From Angiostrongylus vasorum (lineage: Eukaryota > Nematoda > Chromadorea > Rhabditida > Metastrongylidae), in contig JADANN010000032.1 of assembly GCA_018806985.1 (NCBI GenBank), forward strand, positions 2,625,501 through 2,689,500: 64,000 bases of DNA. Direction: 5' to 3'. Under the pieces are notes generated by a model. The model saw nothing but the letters and a program-made list of their open reading frames with translations, made no database searches and was not told where the DNA came from. Every line of letters begins with the position of its first letter. The stretch's first letter is position 1. This document shows, one piece after another, positions 35,301 to 47,616 of the stretch. A program made the translations under genes and the position numbers.

Positions 35301-38300
35301 CCAGAGTTAAATACGTTTTGCTATTTTTTCAGAAACCGCATTAAAATCTTTTGAGTCATGTCACGATATGCAACAGTTGTCAAGCCTCTTTATGTTTGAA
35401 ATTTTATAAACACCATATAATTTGGGAAGTTCTTTGCACTTTTAGAAGACGGTCTCAGTGAGATCGACAAGTGAGTTTACTACGATGGCATCGGCTGAAC
35501 CACCAACCATCACAAGCACCACAGTTTCCACAACTACAACGATGACGGAGAGCACCACACACCCGAAAACTACACCGTCTTCAACGACCACGAGACGAAC
35601 AACGATGGCCGACGTGGACGAATTCCTTAGCGAATCGCCATTTGAGAAGGCACGAAATTTGGAACTAATTTAATTTCAACCTCTTGATGGCACTCAGAAA
35701 ACAAGTGACTTTTTTCAGACCCCACCTGCTTTGCCAACAAAGACAACGTTCACACCGAGAACTTCGACTCTCCAAACATCACAGGTCGTCACAACCACAA
35801 GAGCTATTACTTCGACAGCAACTATCTCAGCTCGACCAAGGACACGACAATGGTGGGAAACAACAACTCATCCGATTGCAGAAACAACATCGACCTTTGC
35901 ATTTTCAATCCATTACCACCCCCACAACTACTACTACGACTCCAACAAGAAGTCATCCAATTTGGACGGCTCGTAGAACAACAATAACTCGTACAGAACC
36001 GACAACAACTGCTACACAGCCAACGACGAGATTCTCTAGTGCAACGCAGGCAACTGGTATTAGTCCGAGCACAGTTGCATGGACAACCCGTCGACAAACC
36101 ACTTCCACTACATCCACCAGTACTTCATTAGCAACTCGTAAAACGTGGGCAACTCGTGAAACAACAACTCGTGCACTTTCTACAGCCACCCATAATCGTT
36201 CAACGACATCTGCTACAAGCTTCCCTCACCACTCGGGCTTACATCACTACTGCATCTCCATTGGATCGTTGGAAAACGATGAATCACCTGCTTAAACACC
36301 CTGCAGATCTTCAAATGGTACGAAATTTTGAAGAATAATTGAAGAATTTCTATAATTTCTAAGTAACTTGTATGAAAAAACGCTAGGTCCACGAATAACC
36401 TGACATTTTCTAGATGATTACTGATATTGGGGCAGTTCTAGACGAAGAAACTGAACGTGAGTTTAAATCTTAGCTTTACGATTATTTTCATTAACGTCCT
36501 TAGTAAGAATTTTATTGAGAAAAGAAGATTTGAGAGATGGTATGGAGGAGAAAAAAACCTTGGGCATTTCAATAATGAGAAGATATCTTGAAGCAGGTCG
36601 AATTAAACTCTAAACTTGGAAGAGAAGCTCGAGAAATTCGTCTAAGGGCAGGCTTCAGTAAGAAAGTGTTAAGGAATGTAGCCGCAGCGTCAGCATTATT
36701 GTGTGTACCGTACTTGCTTCTGAGATTCATCACCTTTGGCTTCACAGTGACAATTGTGATTGTTTCTGGTGCTTAAAAGTGTTCTTCTGTACACATTTTT
36801 ATGTTTGTTTTATACAAAACACTCCTTGCAAAGTAACTGATTTTCTACCAAAGACTTACTTTTAGATGTCACCTCAGAACCAACTCAAACATTTATGACG
36901 AGAAGGCCGTCACCTAAGGCAGAAGAACCGACAAGATGGCGTGGTTCAGTTGAAGAGACGTCGATCATCGAAAGCGATGTGGAGCCGAACATCGTCACAT
37001 CACGTCCGATAAGTATAATTAACCTAGAAGGTGGTTATGTAGAATTTTTACGTGAACTCTGCTGGGAGAAATGCTCCACAGAGACTGGAAATTGAACGGG
37101 TCAAAGTTGAATGCTGGTTATTTTTGCGAAGCTTCTTAGCACGAGATTCATTTCATTTTCATCCTTTAGGTAAAATGATTTAAAGTCGACATATGCATTT
37201 TTCTTAGTTAAAGACCCAAGAAGTCGATTTAAAGCCAAATGTATGCAATTTTCTTTGCTAAAGACCTAGGAAATTTTTCATTGCTACGGAATTTCCAACT
37301 CCACCAAGTTTTGCTTCATTCCTGTCGTCCTGTCACAAAGAAGTGTCAGAGTTAGACAGCGATGCATTGCAGACATAATTTCAAATTCCAGTAAGATCTC
37401 CTATAAGTTGAAGGGAAATTCACAATTTCTACAAATAATTCCACTCAACAAAGAATCCAACTCATGAATTACTGTTACTCTTATAGAAATCTATTAACAA
37501 GATGTAAGTTTTCTCCTATTCCAAATCTGAACGTGGCCACTTCGAACAAAAAACCTGAGTGAGCGCTGCAATGGTGACTAGCTCACGACCTCAAAAAAGC
37601 CATGCTTGGTGTGCGAAAAAACTAGCCATGGTATCGTAAGCACTGCACGTACATGTCCAGAACGACGGTGAAATGGCTCAAAATATATGCTCGAATCACT
37701 ACTTTTAGCGAATGTTGTTACCGCGAAAGCAAGGAACTGAAGAGAACTCGTTGGCATCTTTATGAGCTAGATATTAGGCCATCAGAACGCTTGGACTAAG
37801 GCGGAGTTTTCGTCAACTCCTGTTAGAAAGTAGCTCTAGAAGAAAGGACCACACATCAGCGGGGGTCATCCTGTTATAGATAGGCGGCCGAAATAATCTG
37901 ACCAACCACTCTTAGATTAGCTCGTTGACCAGACTCTACCAGCTTTTCAAGAAAATAGATTCTATCGTTCATCAAGAGTTTGTGGTCGAGCAAGGTAGAT
38001 TTTATTAAAGTTCGTGGTGAAAGTTGTGGGATTAAACGTGCAACAAGAATTTTACTATTAATCGCAGTCCATTCGAACTTCTTTTTGAAATGCAACCGGC
38101 ACACAGCCTTCGTAGTTCAAATCACCGAAGAATATTCTATTTTGGGGAAGCAGGCGAATAGTTCTCGAAAGCAAAACATATGTTAGATGGGCTGATCATG
38201 TAATGACGACCATTGACAACAAGTGGATAAGAAAAACAGTTGGGGGAACTATAAACGGACCCACTTGTCGTCAACGGAGGTTAGCTGCAACATGGATGAA

Positions 38301-41300
38301 CATTACCATATCTGCCAGCTATGTTTGCACTTCAACAGACTTCGGAATCAGGGAATTACTTGCAATGGACATCATGCACAAAGCAGACTGGCTTGGCTGT
38401 AAAAACAGAAGTGACGAAAAATGAAACACCATTGGATTCTACTAGAATTCAGAGCACTCGAGTCAGCTGACTAACTGTTCATCGATCTGAATAAGAAATG
38501 TGTAGTCCATTATCGAACAGAGAAAAAATATTGAAAGTTCTTTCATACTGGATGGTCAATGAGCAAAATTCTTTCCCAAAGTTCTGCGATGAAATACTTT
38601 AATAAAAAATGCATTGTTGTAATAATACAAGACGTAAAATGTAGCTTTAAGAGGACGCTGATACCACAACGTCCCGCCGAGGAATAACAACGAGAGCGCG
38701 AATCCCTATTTCACCGCGACCTACTACGGTAAGACACAAGTTGTTATAGGACCACCGCAGCAGGATTAACTTAGAAGTGCATTTCTCAATGGTCTTGCTC
38801 ATTTATCGACTTCGTGACTTAAAAAAACCGATGCTATGTTTTTATTAGAAAGTTGTTTTGCATTCCTTGCAGATAGAACTACCACATGCTGCGATAACTG
38901 ACGGTACAGAATTCGGCTTTGAAACGGAGAACACTTTACCACCCAGTATGGCCACTTTGATCATCACCACCTCTTCTACTGGAACTGATATGAATCTCTT
39001 TTCAGCTAACTTCGAGTTCGTCTCTCTAGGACAGAATCGGACAACTGCTGCGGTGTCCACTACTTTAAGTGCATCTTATTCCAGTACAGAAGGAGCTTCA
39101 TATACCATGCCGTCCAGCACAGTTTCCACACTGCCCTGATGAACCAGGAGAGAAAAGGGGAAAAGATGAGGAAGAAGAAGAAGAAGAGGAAGAAAGAAAA
39201 AGAGTACGCAAGTGGTGACGAAAATCCATCCCACAAATTTCGGTGATGAAAATATGATGCGAGCTAGCATAGAGCCTGAAATGCTTCAAGAACAGATTAC
39301 TACATTGCCGGAAGAACGGGATATGAATGAAGTGGCGTCTACTGTAGCTGCTACTACCACCGTCTCACAGGCTACATCTACTGGGACAAATATCTCAATT
39401 TCTGAAGTGACGTCATCTACTAGCCTATCTGCCACAAATGAAACCAATTTACCTCCTTTTGAAGCGATTCCTGGAGTATTTGAGGAACAGAGGACGACTT
39501 TTGCACAAGAAGAATTGTCCACAGCATCTGAAGGTGCAGAAGAATTGATAGTGAGCAGAAATATCATTCATTATGTTTTCCATGAATAATTTGTTAAATA
39601 AGTACACAAATAACCATACGCTCTTTAATTACACTTAGACATCCATTTCTCTTGGATAACTCTCTTAATGAATAAGTTCAAAGCTAACACTCAATACTTA
39701 CTTAGTGTAATAAAAAGATGAAAATGTAGTACTTCTATAAGCGACCGGATGAGATAACGTTGCAATGCAATAAATCGAGCAAGACGATTAATTAGACGAG
39801 ACGAGACGATTGACAGCAGCGGTGGGCGCAGTTCCTCTAAGAAGCCACGTAAAGGGACCGCACCTTAAGTCTGATTGGACAGAGGTCGTGATAATGTTCT
39901 ACTATATCAGATGGTTACAGTGGAAAAATGGGCAAAAACTATCGAAATCCTTCCCGAAAATTTACATCTTTGATTACCAGTTAGATCGTTTCTGGCGAAC
40001 ACCGAATAAATTTAAAATTCCTTACTTTGAGAAGATACTTACTGTACTACAATCAAAAAGTTCAGACCACCGCCAGTTTCTTGCCCAAAGAAGAACAACT
40101 GCCTCCAGACACGTTCATTAAGCCAAAAGGTTTGTCGATTCATTTTGCCTTTATGGATGATTTTATTTGTCCAATTAAGTAAAGTTCGAAATGCACTAGC
40201 TTTTCGTATCGTCCCAGTTCTCACTTGGTAAACTGTGATATCCGTTGTGTGATGGAACCAATTCGCTAACCATAGGAGCCTTTTGTTCTTCTTTGACGAT
40301 TCATAGAAGACATTTGAACTACTCGGTCAAAGCTCAAACACCAAGAAAAAATCCTTTAGAAACCTTTAAACGAGAGTCTAACCTGGATTTAATGTTACTT
40401 TTGCTTCCTGTTATACGAAAGGAATGTATTGTTGTATGAGTCAGTTTGTTATCTTTAAAATTCTTTTTTGTATAACCTCACCTCACATGTGGGCGAAACC
40501 TAGCACTTTTTTCGTCCAACGTTTCATCACATCTTTCTGTTACCAAGACGTTCGGATTTGGCACGTGGATTCGGTTGCTGTAGTCTTTACGAGTGTCATT
40601 AAATGCTGATCGAGGAGATTCTTCTTGGAGTCCTCGGATAGCCATGCCAGACCGTTCTCGGGTCTCTACCTCAGACATTCACCGACTTTTGTGGATCGTA
40701 AGGACTCATTCTCAAGAATATCCAGTACAAATTTTCCACTCCAGGATTGACGGGAGCCGTAGCTGGCCAGGAGCGGAGTCGAACAAGTGGGTCGATGTGC
40801 CAGTAATTTTAACGAAAAGAAGGTAAGTATAGATGTGGGTGACAGCGAGCCCACAGAGGTGTAAATCACTGAAGACCGAAAATATTTCCTACTGTTATGT
40901 ATTGGGTCTTGCTGTTGTTATTCTCGATATTCTTTTCATTTCTAAGTAAATATTTCAGGACAGTGTCCAACACCCAATGACGAATCGGATCGTAATCGAA
41001 CCGATGTGCTGTTCCTCTTGGATTCATCGAATTCATTCAATGAACACAAATTTATGCACGCTATTCAACTAATTCTGGATACGGTATCGCACTTTGGAAA
41101 TATTGGACCAGATGGTACTCAGGTCATTGCCACTTTATCCTTCTTTTTTATTATCAAGCTACACACTTTACACAGTTGACACTTGAACGGCCCATCCTCA
41201 CTGGTTCTGCGGATCCCAGCATAATCAGCATTTTTCGGAGATTTGTTAGCTAAGCCATTGTGGTTCCCTGGAATCTCGAATTCAGCCTGACCAAAGCCTT

Positions 41301-44300
41301 CCCCAGGTCTTCACCACGACAGGCAGTCGCAGCCCTTGTGGATCAGAGGGGGATTTGCTACCATGCGACTTTGATACCAGAACGGTGGTGGATCCTGGGA
41401 TTGGTTTGCTCTTAGCTAGCTTTCCTGATGGAAAGGCCGGACTGCTCAGCTTGGGAGACCCTCCCAGAGGGATGGGTATCCGCGTTGTACGTCGCAGCTC
41501 GACACCCAAAAACACCCAGCCACGATGAGGCGGTAAACCGTTGGGAGGAATAGAAGTTAATGGGGATCAAAACAATACACCGTATTCTGTCTAATAGGTT
41601 TTTTGAAAACTAATGCCGGATTTGTAGTCCAATTCATCTCGTAGATGTTTTGACAATGGTTTCTCTTCCGAATGCTGTAATATCTTCCATTATTGAAAAG
41701 CTCATCTTACGCATTTTCTCTCCTGTGGTTGAATTATGTTGTAAATGGCGTTACTGACAAACTTTACAGGCTAGGAATCGCGATGTCAAAAAAAGCAATT
41801 GCAACAAATTTACATCGATGAATTCAAGATCAGACTTGTGCGGCCAAATGGCCAGAAACATTACATCGAACGCACCGTGCAACATTGGTTTGGAAAGTTT
41901 CTTCGTGGGAAATTCGGCATTCAAGATGGAATGCGGATGCCCTTCAGCTGTTGACGACGATGAATTGAAGGCTTTGGTGGAAGTAGAAACATGCAGGTCT
42001 TTTCGAGAGCTTGCAGAAAACTCTGTGTAAGCGTATTACCTCTTGTCACGCGTTCAAAGATTTCAAGGTAACTTGATAAAGGGATGACAAAGGAATCGCC
42101 GTTTTGAGGTGTCGGCGCTTCCTCTGAGCGACTACCGGTCTCTCGACCGTATTGTGACGTATGACGGAGAATGGATCCTCTACGACAACCGGCGACGATC
42201 GGTTCAGTGGTTAGCGGCGATGACGTTCTGAGCCACTTCTTAGGCCAAAAATTATATCAAAAGGAATTCGCGCCCACTGTTTGGTGGTTCACGGCTGGTT
42301 TGATCCATGCCAGCCTCACGAATCCTGACGAAACGACAATGGCGGAGAGACACGTTTAGCAGGTCGACGAAGTGCACTAGAAACTTCAACGGCAGCTACC
42401 CGCGTTCGTTAACAGAGAGGTGCCAAACCTTTTGCACGCAACGCACAACCACATGTCGCACTTCTAACTCTCTAAGAGTTGAACGAGCCGAGCTACGAAA
42501 CTCTGCCTCATCCACCGCGCTCGCCAGGGGGCTTTCCTAATGCGAGAAATGTTTCAGAAATCAAGCCGAGGCCGAAACTGCCTTCGGTGCTTTCATCGCC
42601 TACAAAAACCCTAGAGTTTTATGACCGGTAACAAAAAAAATTTGACTCTTGTAGGAGAACATTGTTTGATTTTAATATACTTTATTTCGATTGACAAAAA
42701 TTTGTTTTTAGTTGAGGTATGCCGCTTTAAACTACACGTTGAAATCCGACATTGATTTCCGAAGGACATAATATTTGTAATCTCTCTTCTTTCAATGAGG
42801 CTACAGTTATTTTCACTAGATATATTTTAGAAGATCTTTACTTATCTAGTTTAGGACTTCACTCCTAATGGGCCTACTAAGATTAGATTAGTCCTTAAGG
42901 TTTTGAAGAGGACATCTACAGGGCTGGCATTAACTTTGTTGAATTTACCTTCTTTCATTGACGAACTGACACGATGTTGTTACTAAACACTGATTCGGTT
43001 AATGTTTTGACGTCTTCGTCTTCCTCAGTGCACTGTACTCTACATTAATATGTTGAAACATTCAACTGAAACGTAAGCATGAACTTGAGATCGACTGCAG
43101 GTGTCACTCGTGCAGTACAACTCGGAGCCGTACTTAGAATTCTCGTTGAGAAAGCACAATTGCAAGCAATGGCTGATTGACGACATTGCTGACACTGATT
43201 ATATGCAGGTATGTGCCGGTCCTACAACGAGGTTCTAGATTGCTTTCATTTTTTTTTCTTTGCACTAATCAAAAGAACAAGCTCAAAGATTACTGTGCAA
43301 ATTGTTGCAACCACAGAAAAATTATGAGATGCCATGGCAAAGCTATGACACTGTAAATTTTAGAAAAAATATTCGATGAAAGATAACAGTTAACAAATGT
43401 GAATAGTGAACTAAAGTTGGAAACAGACAAAAAGAGCATAACAAAATATTTCGATGACTTTTTCTCTAACCAAGCTGAGCAGTTCTACACCAAGCTCTTC
43501 GCAAATCTTGTAATATGTGTCCCTCGATCTTCGCACTAAACCGATTCTTATCTTGTCCTATCTTATCCAATCTGCCTTTTTTTTTGAGTTTCTTTCCTGC
43601 AATGATGGGTTTCGTAAACAACTACGTATACTTATTGTGCTTTAGGGTAGTGGCAGCATGCTGGGAAAAAGCCGTTGAGAAGGTGGCACGCTACGCGTTC
43701 ACGAAAAATCGCGTAAGAATTTATTTGTTTCTTTTAAAAAAAACGAAGTTGTTTTAATTGATTTTTGAAGAGTAGATTCAACCATGGAAAAAACTAGCTC
43801 AGTATTTCGAACAGTGAGCATTCATCGAAGAATCTCCAAGTGGGTAATCTTGAGCTGGTTAATCGCCTGTGAAGAAACATGGCATATGAGCATGTGGAGG
43901 AAAAGGCAGAGAGTTAAATACTGACTTATATGGGCAATAAACTATGTACCTGTTCTAAGACCAGCTCATATGAAAAGGATGGTGTCTTCTATAGAGAACT
44001 GGTTTATCGATTTCAAGTATCCTTAACTAAACTAGTACATAAGAAGTCCGTCATACTTATCCAGTCAAAGGCATGACGTGCACTATAATGGGATGGCTAT
44101 GTAGGATACAGAGGTGATTTTTTAGTTGAGTTTTGAAGATGTAGGTCATACAGCTTCTCACAACTCTCAGTAAATTGTCGAGATTGAATAAAGCCGATAA
44201 AATTAAACAACAACATAGTTTTGTTTTCGCGGGTGGCGCAGTGGTCGGAGGCGACGTGCAACACACACGTGGAATCGATCCCGCATCCATGGTCCACCAA

Positions 44301-46267
44301 GCCTTCCATCTCTCCGGGGTCGGCAAATTGGTATCAGACTTGTCTGGGGTGATAGCAGCACTGGCTCGATACATCGGTAGGCACCGCGAGTTATTGTAAA
44401 GGCCAGTTATGCGTTCAGTCACCTCTAAACGGTGCTTACTGAAGTCGAAATGCACGGCGCACCCATCAGGAATTGATCAACGCCGGGAGCTTTATCCTTT
44501 ATCCTTTATAGCTTTGTTTTCAGGGTGACCGTCCAGATGCTGAAAACGTCCTAGTGGTACTCACCGATGGACAATCGGAGGATCGAGTCCAGGAACCGGT
44601 TGAGGTATCGAAATCCTCTTAGAAAGGATAGTATCTCAAGCGTTTATTTTTGGGAAAGCTTATTTTTTCACTAGCATTTCCTACCAGTTTTCAATTTGAC
44701 AACTTGCTTAAGGCCTGTTGATTAGTTTCAGTGAAAGGCGCTACATGGGAAAAAATGATATCAATCGGCCTTATGAGAAAAGGTGTTACTATGTAAAAAA
44801 GCAAGAAGAAAGTGGTGAAACGAAAACGAATAAAACAAAAACGAGCGCCTTCTTTAAAAATGGGATCCGAAATGAATTCGTATGGTTTGAAAAAATATTT
44901 TTATATTCGAGAAAGCAAAAAAAAGAAGGAATGTGATTCCCAGTGAAAAATCAAAACATGGCAATGAAAATAAGGATGGAAAATGAAAAAATATGCAAGA
45001 AAAAATGAGTTTAATATGATGTTCAGGTTGCTAAGAAGAACAATCTTACAGTATTGGTGATCGCTACCTTGGAAGCGAATCCAAGCTACCTTATGGAACT
45101 AGCAGGTGCCACTAGCGACCGTGTAGTTTTTATTCCGATCACTCTTCCAGTTTTTCTTTTCTTTATTTGTGTTTTCGTCTATTCTCCATCGTCTGCCAAA
45201 AAAATGGTCGTCATAGGCAACATGGACAACGTTTTTCAACTTCACACTGAACCTAATAAGTCTCTGTCGAGAAAACTTGCCGACCGTATCAATTCTGTCG
45301 CTGCAGGTTCAATTTTCCACTATACGTTTATGATAGTTACACATGGATCTGTGCATTAATGTGTCATTCGTACCGATATACTGTGTGATTCGAATCCCAG
45401 AGTCAGCGCAACTAAGCCCCAAAGCCTTTCCCGTGGCTTCTCAGTATTATATGCTTGTTGTTCATCAGCCGCGTATGATGACGCTTTCAGTTCCAGAAAG
45501 ATCCTTAGTACCTGTTAAATAAACGGATGTTGGTAAGATCCACATTCATTTTCTCACGAAAAACCTCGATAACTGTGCAGGTGGCGCAATTCACTGACAT
45601 AAACAATGCAACATGTGAAGCGCAGTGTTTTGAGGTGTATTACAACAGACATGGGGTCCTTGGTTCGAGATTTTCAAATTCTATTCTTCTGTGTAGTTGA
45701 CAAATTCATCGCCTTTTGTTCGGCAGGATAAAGCGCTGAAGTGGCACTTTCGCAGGCCACTACTAGTCATTGTATAGTCGAGATATGCATGCAGTCACGT
45801 TTACTATGCTACGAATGAAGACGAGTTCATCGATTAATTTACATTTACACCAAGCGCATTCTCTTTTATGATTCAGTAGTAAACACCAAAATATGACCAT
45901 TCATTCTTATTACTGCAGAAAATGTGGAGCAATAAACTTGGCAATTTAAATGTTATCTAAGACTTACCATCAAATATTTGAACGAAATGATTTGTGTTGC
46001 CTTTAGAAACCGCCGAACTTGATGCGATACGCGTCGTAGACGATCATTCGGTGCGCACGATCGCATTGCCCATCGACGAGGAAATGGAAGAAACAGAGGA
46101 AGAGCAAGAGAAAGAAGAAGAACGAAAGACCGAAGCTAAGGAAAATGCTGAAAGAACAGGGCTCGAAACTGAAATAGACGCCATTAGTGGGTGTTTTGTA
46201 TCGAAAAATAGCAACGTTTCATAATTTAATAAGATATTCATGTTTATCACAGTGAGTCTACAGACTA

Positions 46268-46330
<63 letters not shown>

Positions 46331-47537
46331 ACAACGATTATGCTGAGATATTTGCAGAATTCCGGAGCGCCGGTGTCTGCGTTGGGGAACGAACTCGCTA
46401 CTACCCTTTCCGGTGGCTAAAGCGTTCACCACCGTGCGTGTCCGTCGTTTCGCCTTTCTCTCAGCTAGTTTTCCATACACCAGTGCCATTAACATTCACC
46501 CGCATGGTGTGGTGGTGAACGCGTTAGTAGGGTAGTAGCTAGTTTGGTCTCCACCGCTGACACCTACGGTCTGGAGTTTTGCAAATATCTCAGCACCATT
46601 GTGGTTATATCAAACTGACATTATATATATATATATATATATGCAAACTTTTTTGGATTTTATAACCTTTCCAAGGATATTCCATTGAAGGCGAATAGAT
46701 TTCTTGATGAATTACAGCTACCGTGCCACTTTACCCAACCGTCTCCTCGACAGAAACAGAAACACAGCGCATGGTGGAACTGGAATGTTCTCACCTGGAA
46801 TTTAAGGTAAACAGTACGAATAAATAAATGTGTGTTATTAACAAAAAACATTCTTTGACGTAAGACGGTATTTAATTCCGAACAAATTCTAGGGTAGAGT
46901 ACCTGCTGCTTTTACTTAGAGGAAGCCTTTGTACCGTTTTCGTATCTTTATGATATGTTTATCAAACCACTTCTACTTGTTCATCACGACTTTATTGTAG
47001 TCTGATTCGTATTAGAGCATTAATTTTCTACGTTTCTATTTCTTTTTTATGTAGTGGAGATTATTCTATGGCATTAACCAACACTTGAGAAAAATTCCAT
47101 CTTAAACTATCAACATAAAGGAACGCCCCAGTTTATGCAAAAAATGGATATTATTTTAGATAAAAATCAATACTCCAGCTGGTTACGAGGGTGTGGCAGT
47201 TGTAAAAGGGCAAGAGGACAAGGAAGGATGCAAAAAGGTAACCTATTACGTACAGATATTTAATAAAAGATCGACTTCCTATGAAGCTCGGCGTAATAAT
47301 CAATGTATCTGTACACCTATTCTTACGAACTGCCCCTTTTCTAGCTTACGCGAGGTTTGTATGGATGTTGTCATTGTTGTTGTTGTCGTTGTTCAATGGT
47401 CGACGTTCCGGCGACTTCTACTTCCTCGGAGTCGTGCCGTTGATCCACCCTTGTGTTGTTCACGAGCGATCCCTGGGCAACAATAACAATAAGAACATCC
47501 ATTCGAACCTCGCATCAGCTAAAAAAGAGTTTGCAGA

Positions 47538-47616
<79 letters not shown>

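Noticed and set aside
35822..36189. Cys/Ser- and Val-rich minus-strand frames
   Set aside because: Shadows of the plus-strand Thr-rich exons; no splice or domain support.
36588..36776. Short membrane-protein-like frame in an intron
   Set aside because: No acceptor or donor links it to neighbours; phases of flanking exons already fit without it.
39810..40121. 103-codon open frame
   Set aside because: Begins in a GACGA tandem stretch, no splice signals in phase, no recognisable family.
46044..46334. Tyr-Ile repeat protein on the minus strand
   Set aside because: Translation of a TA microsatellite.
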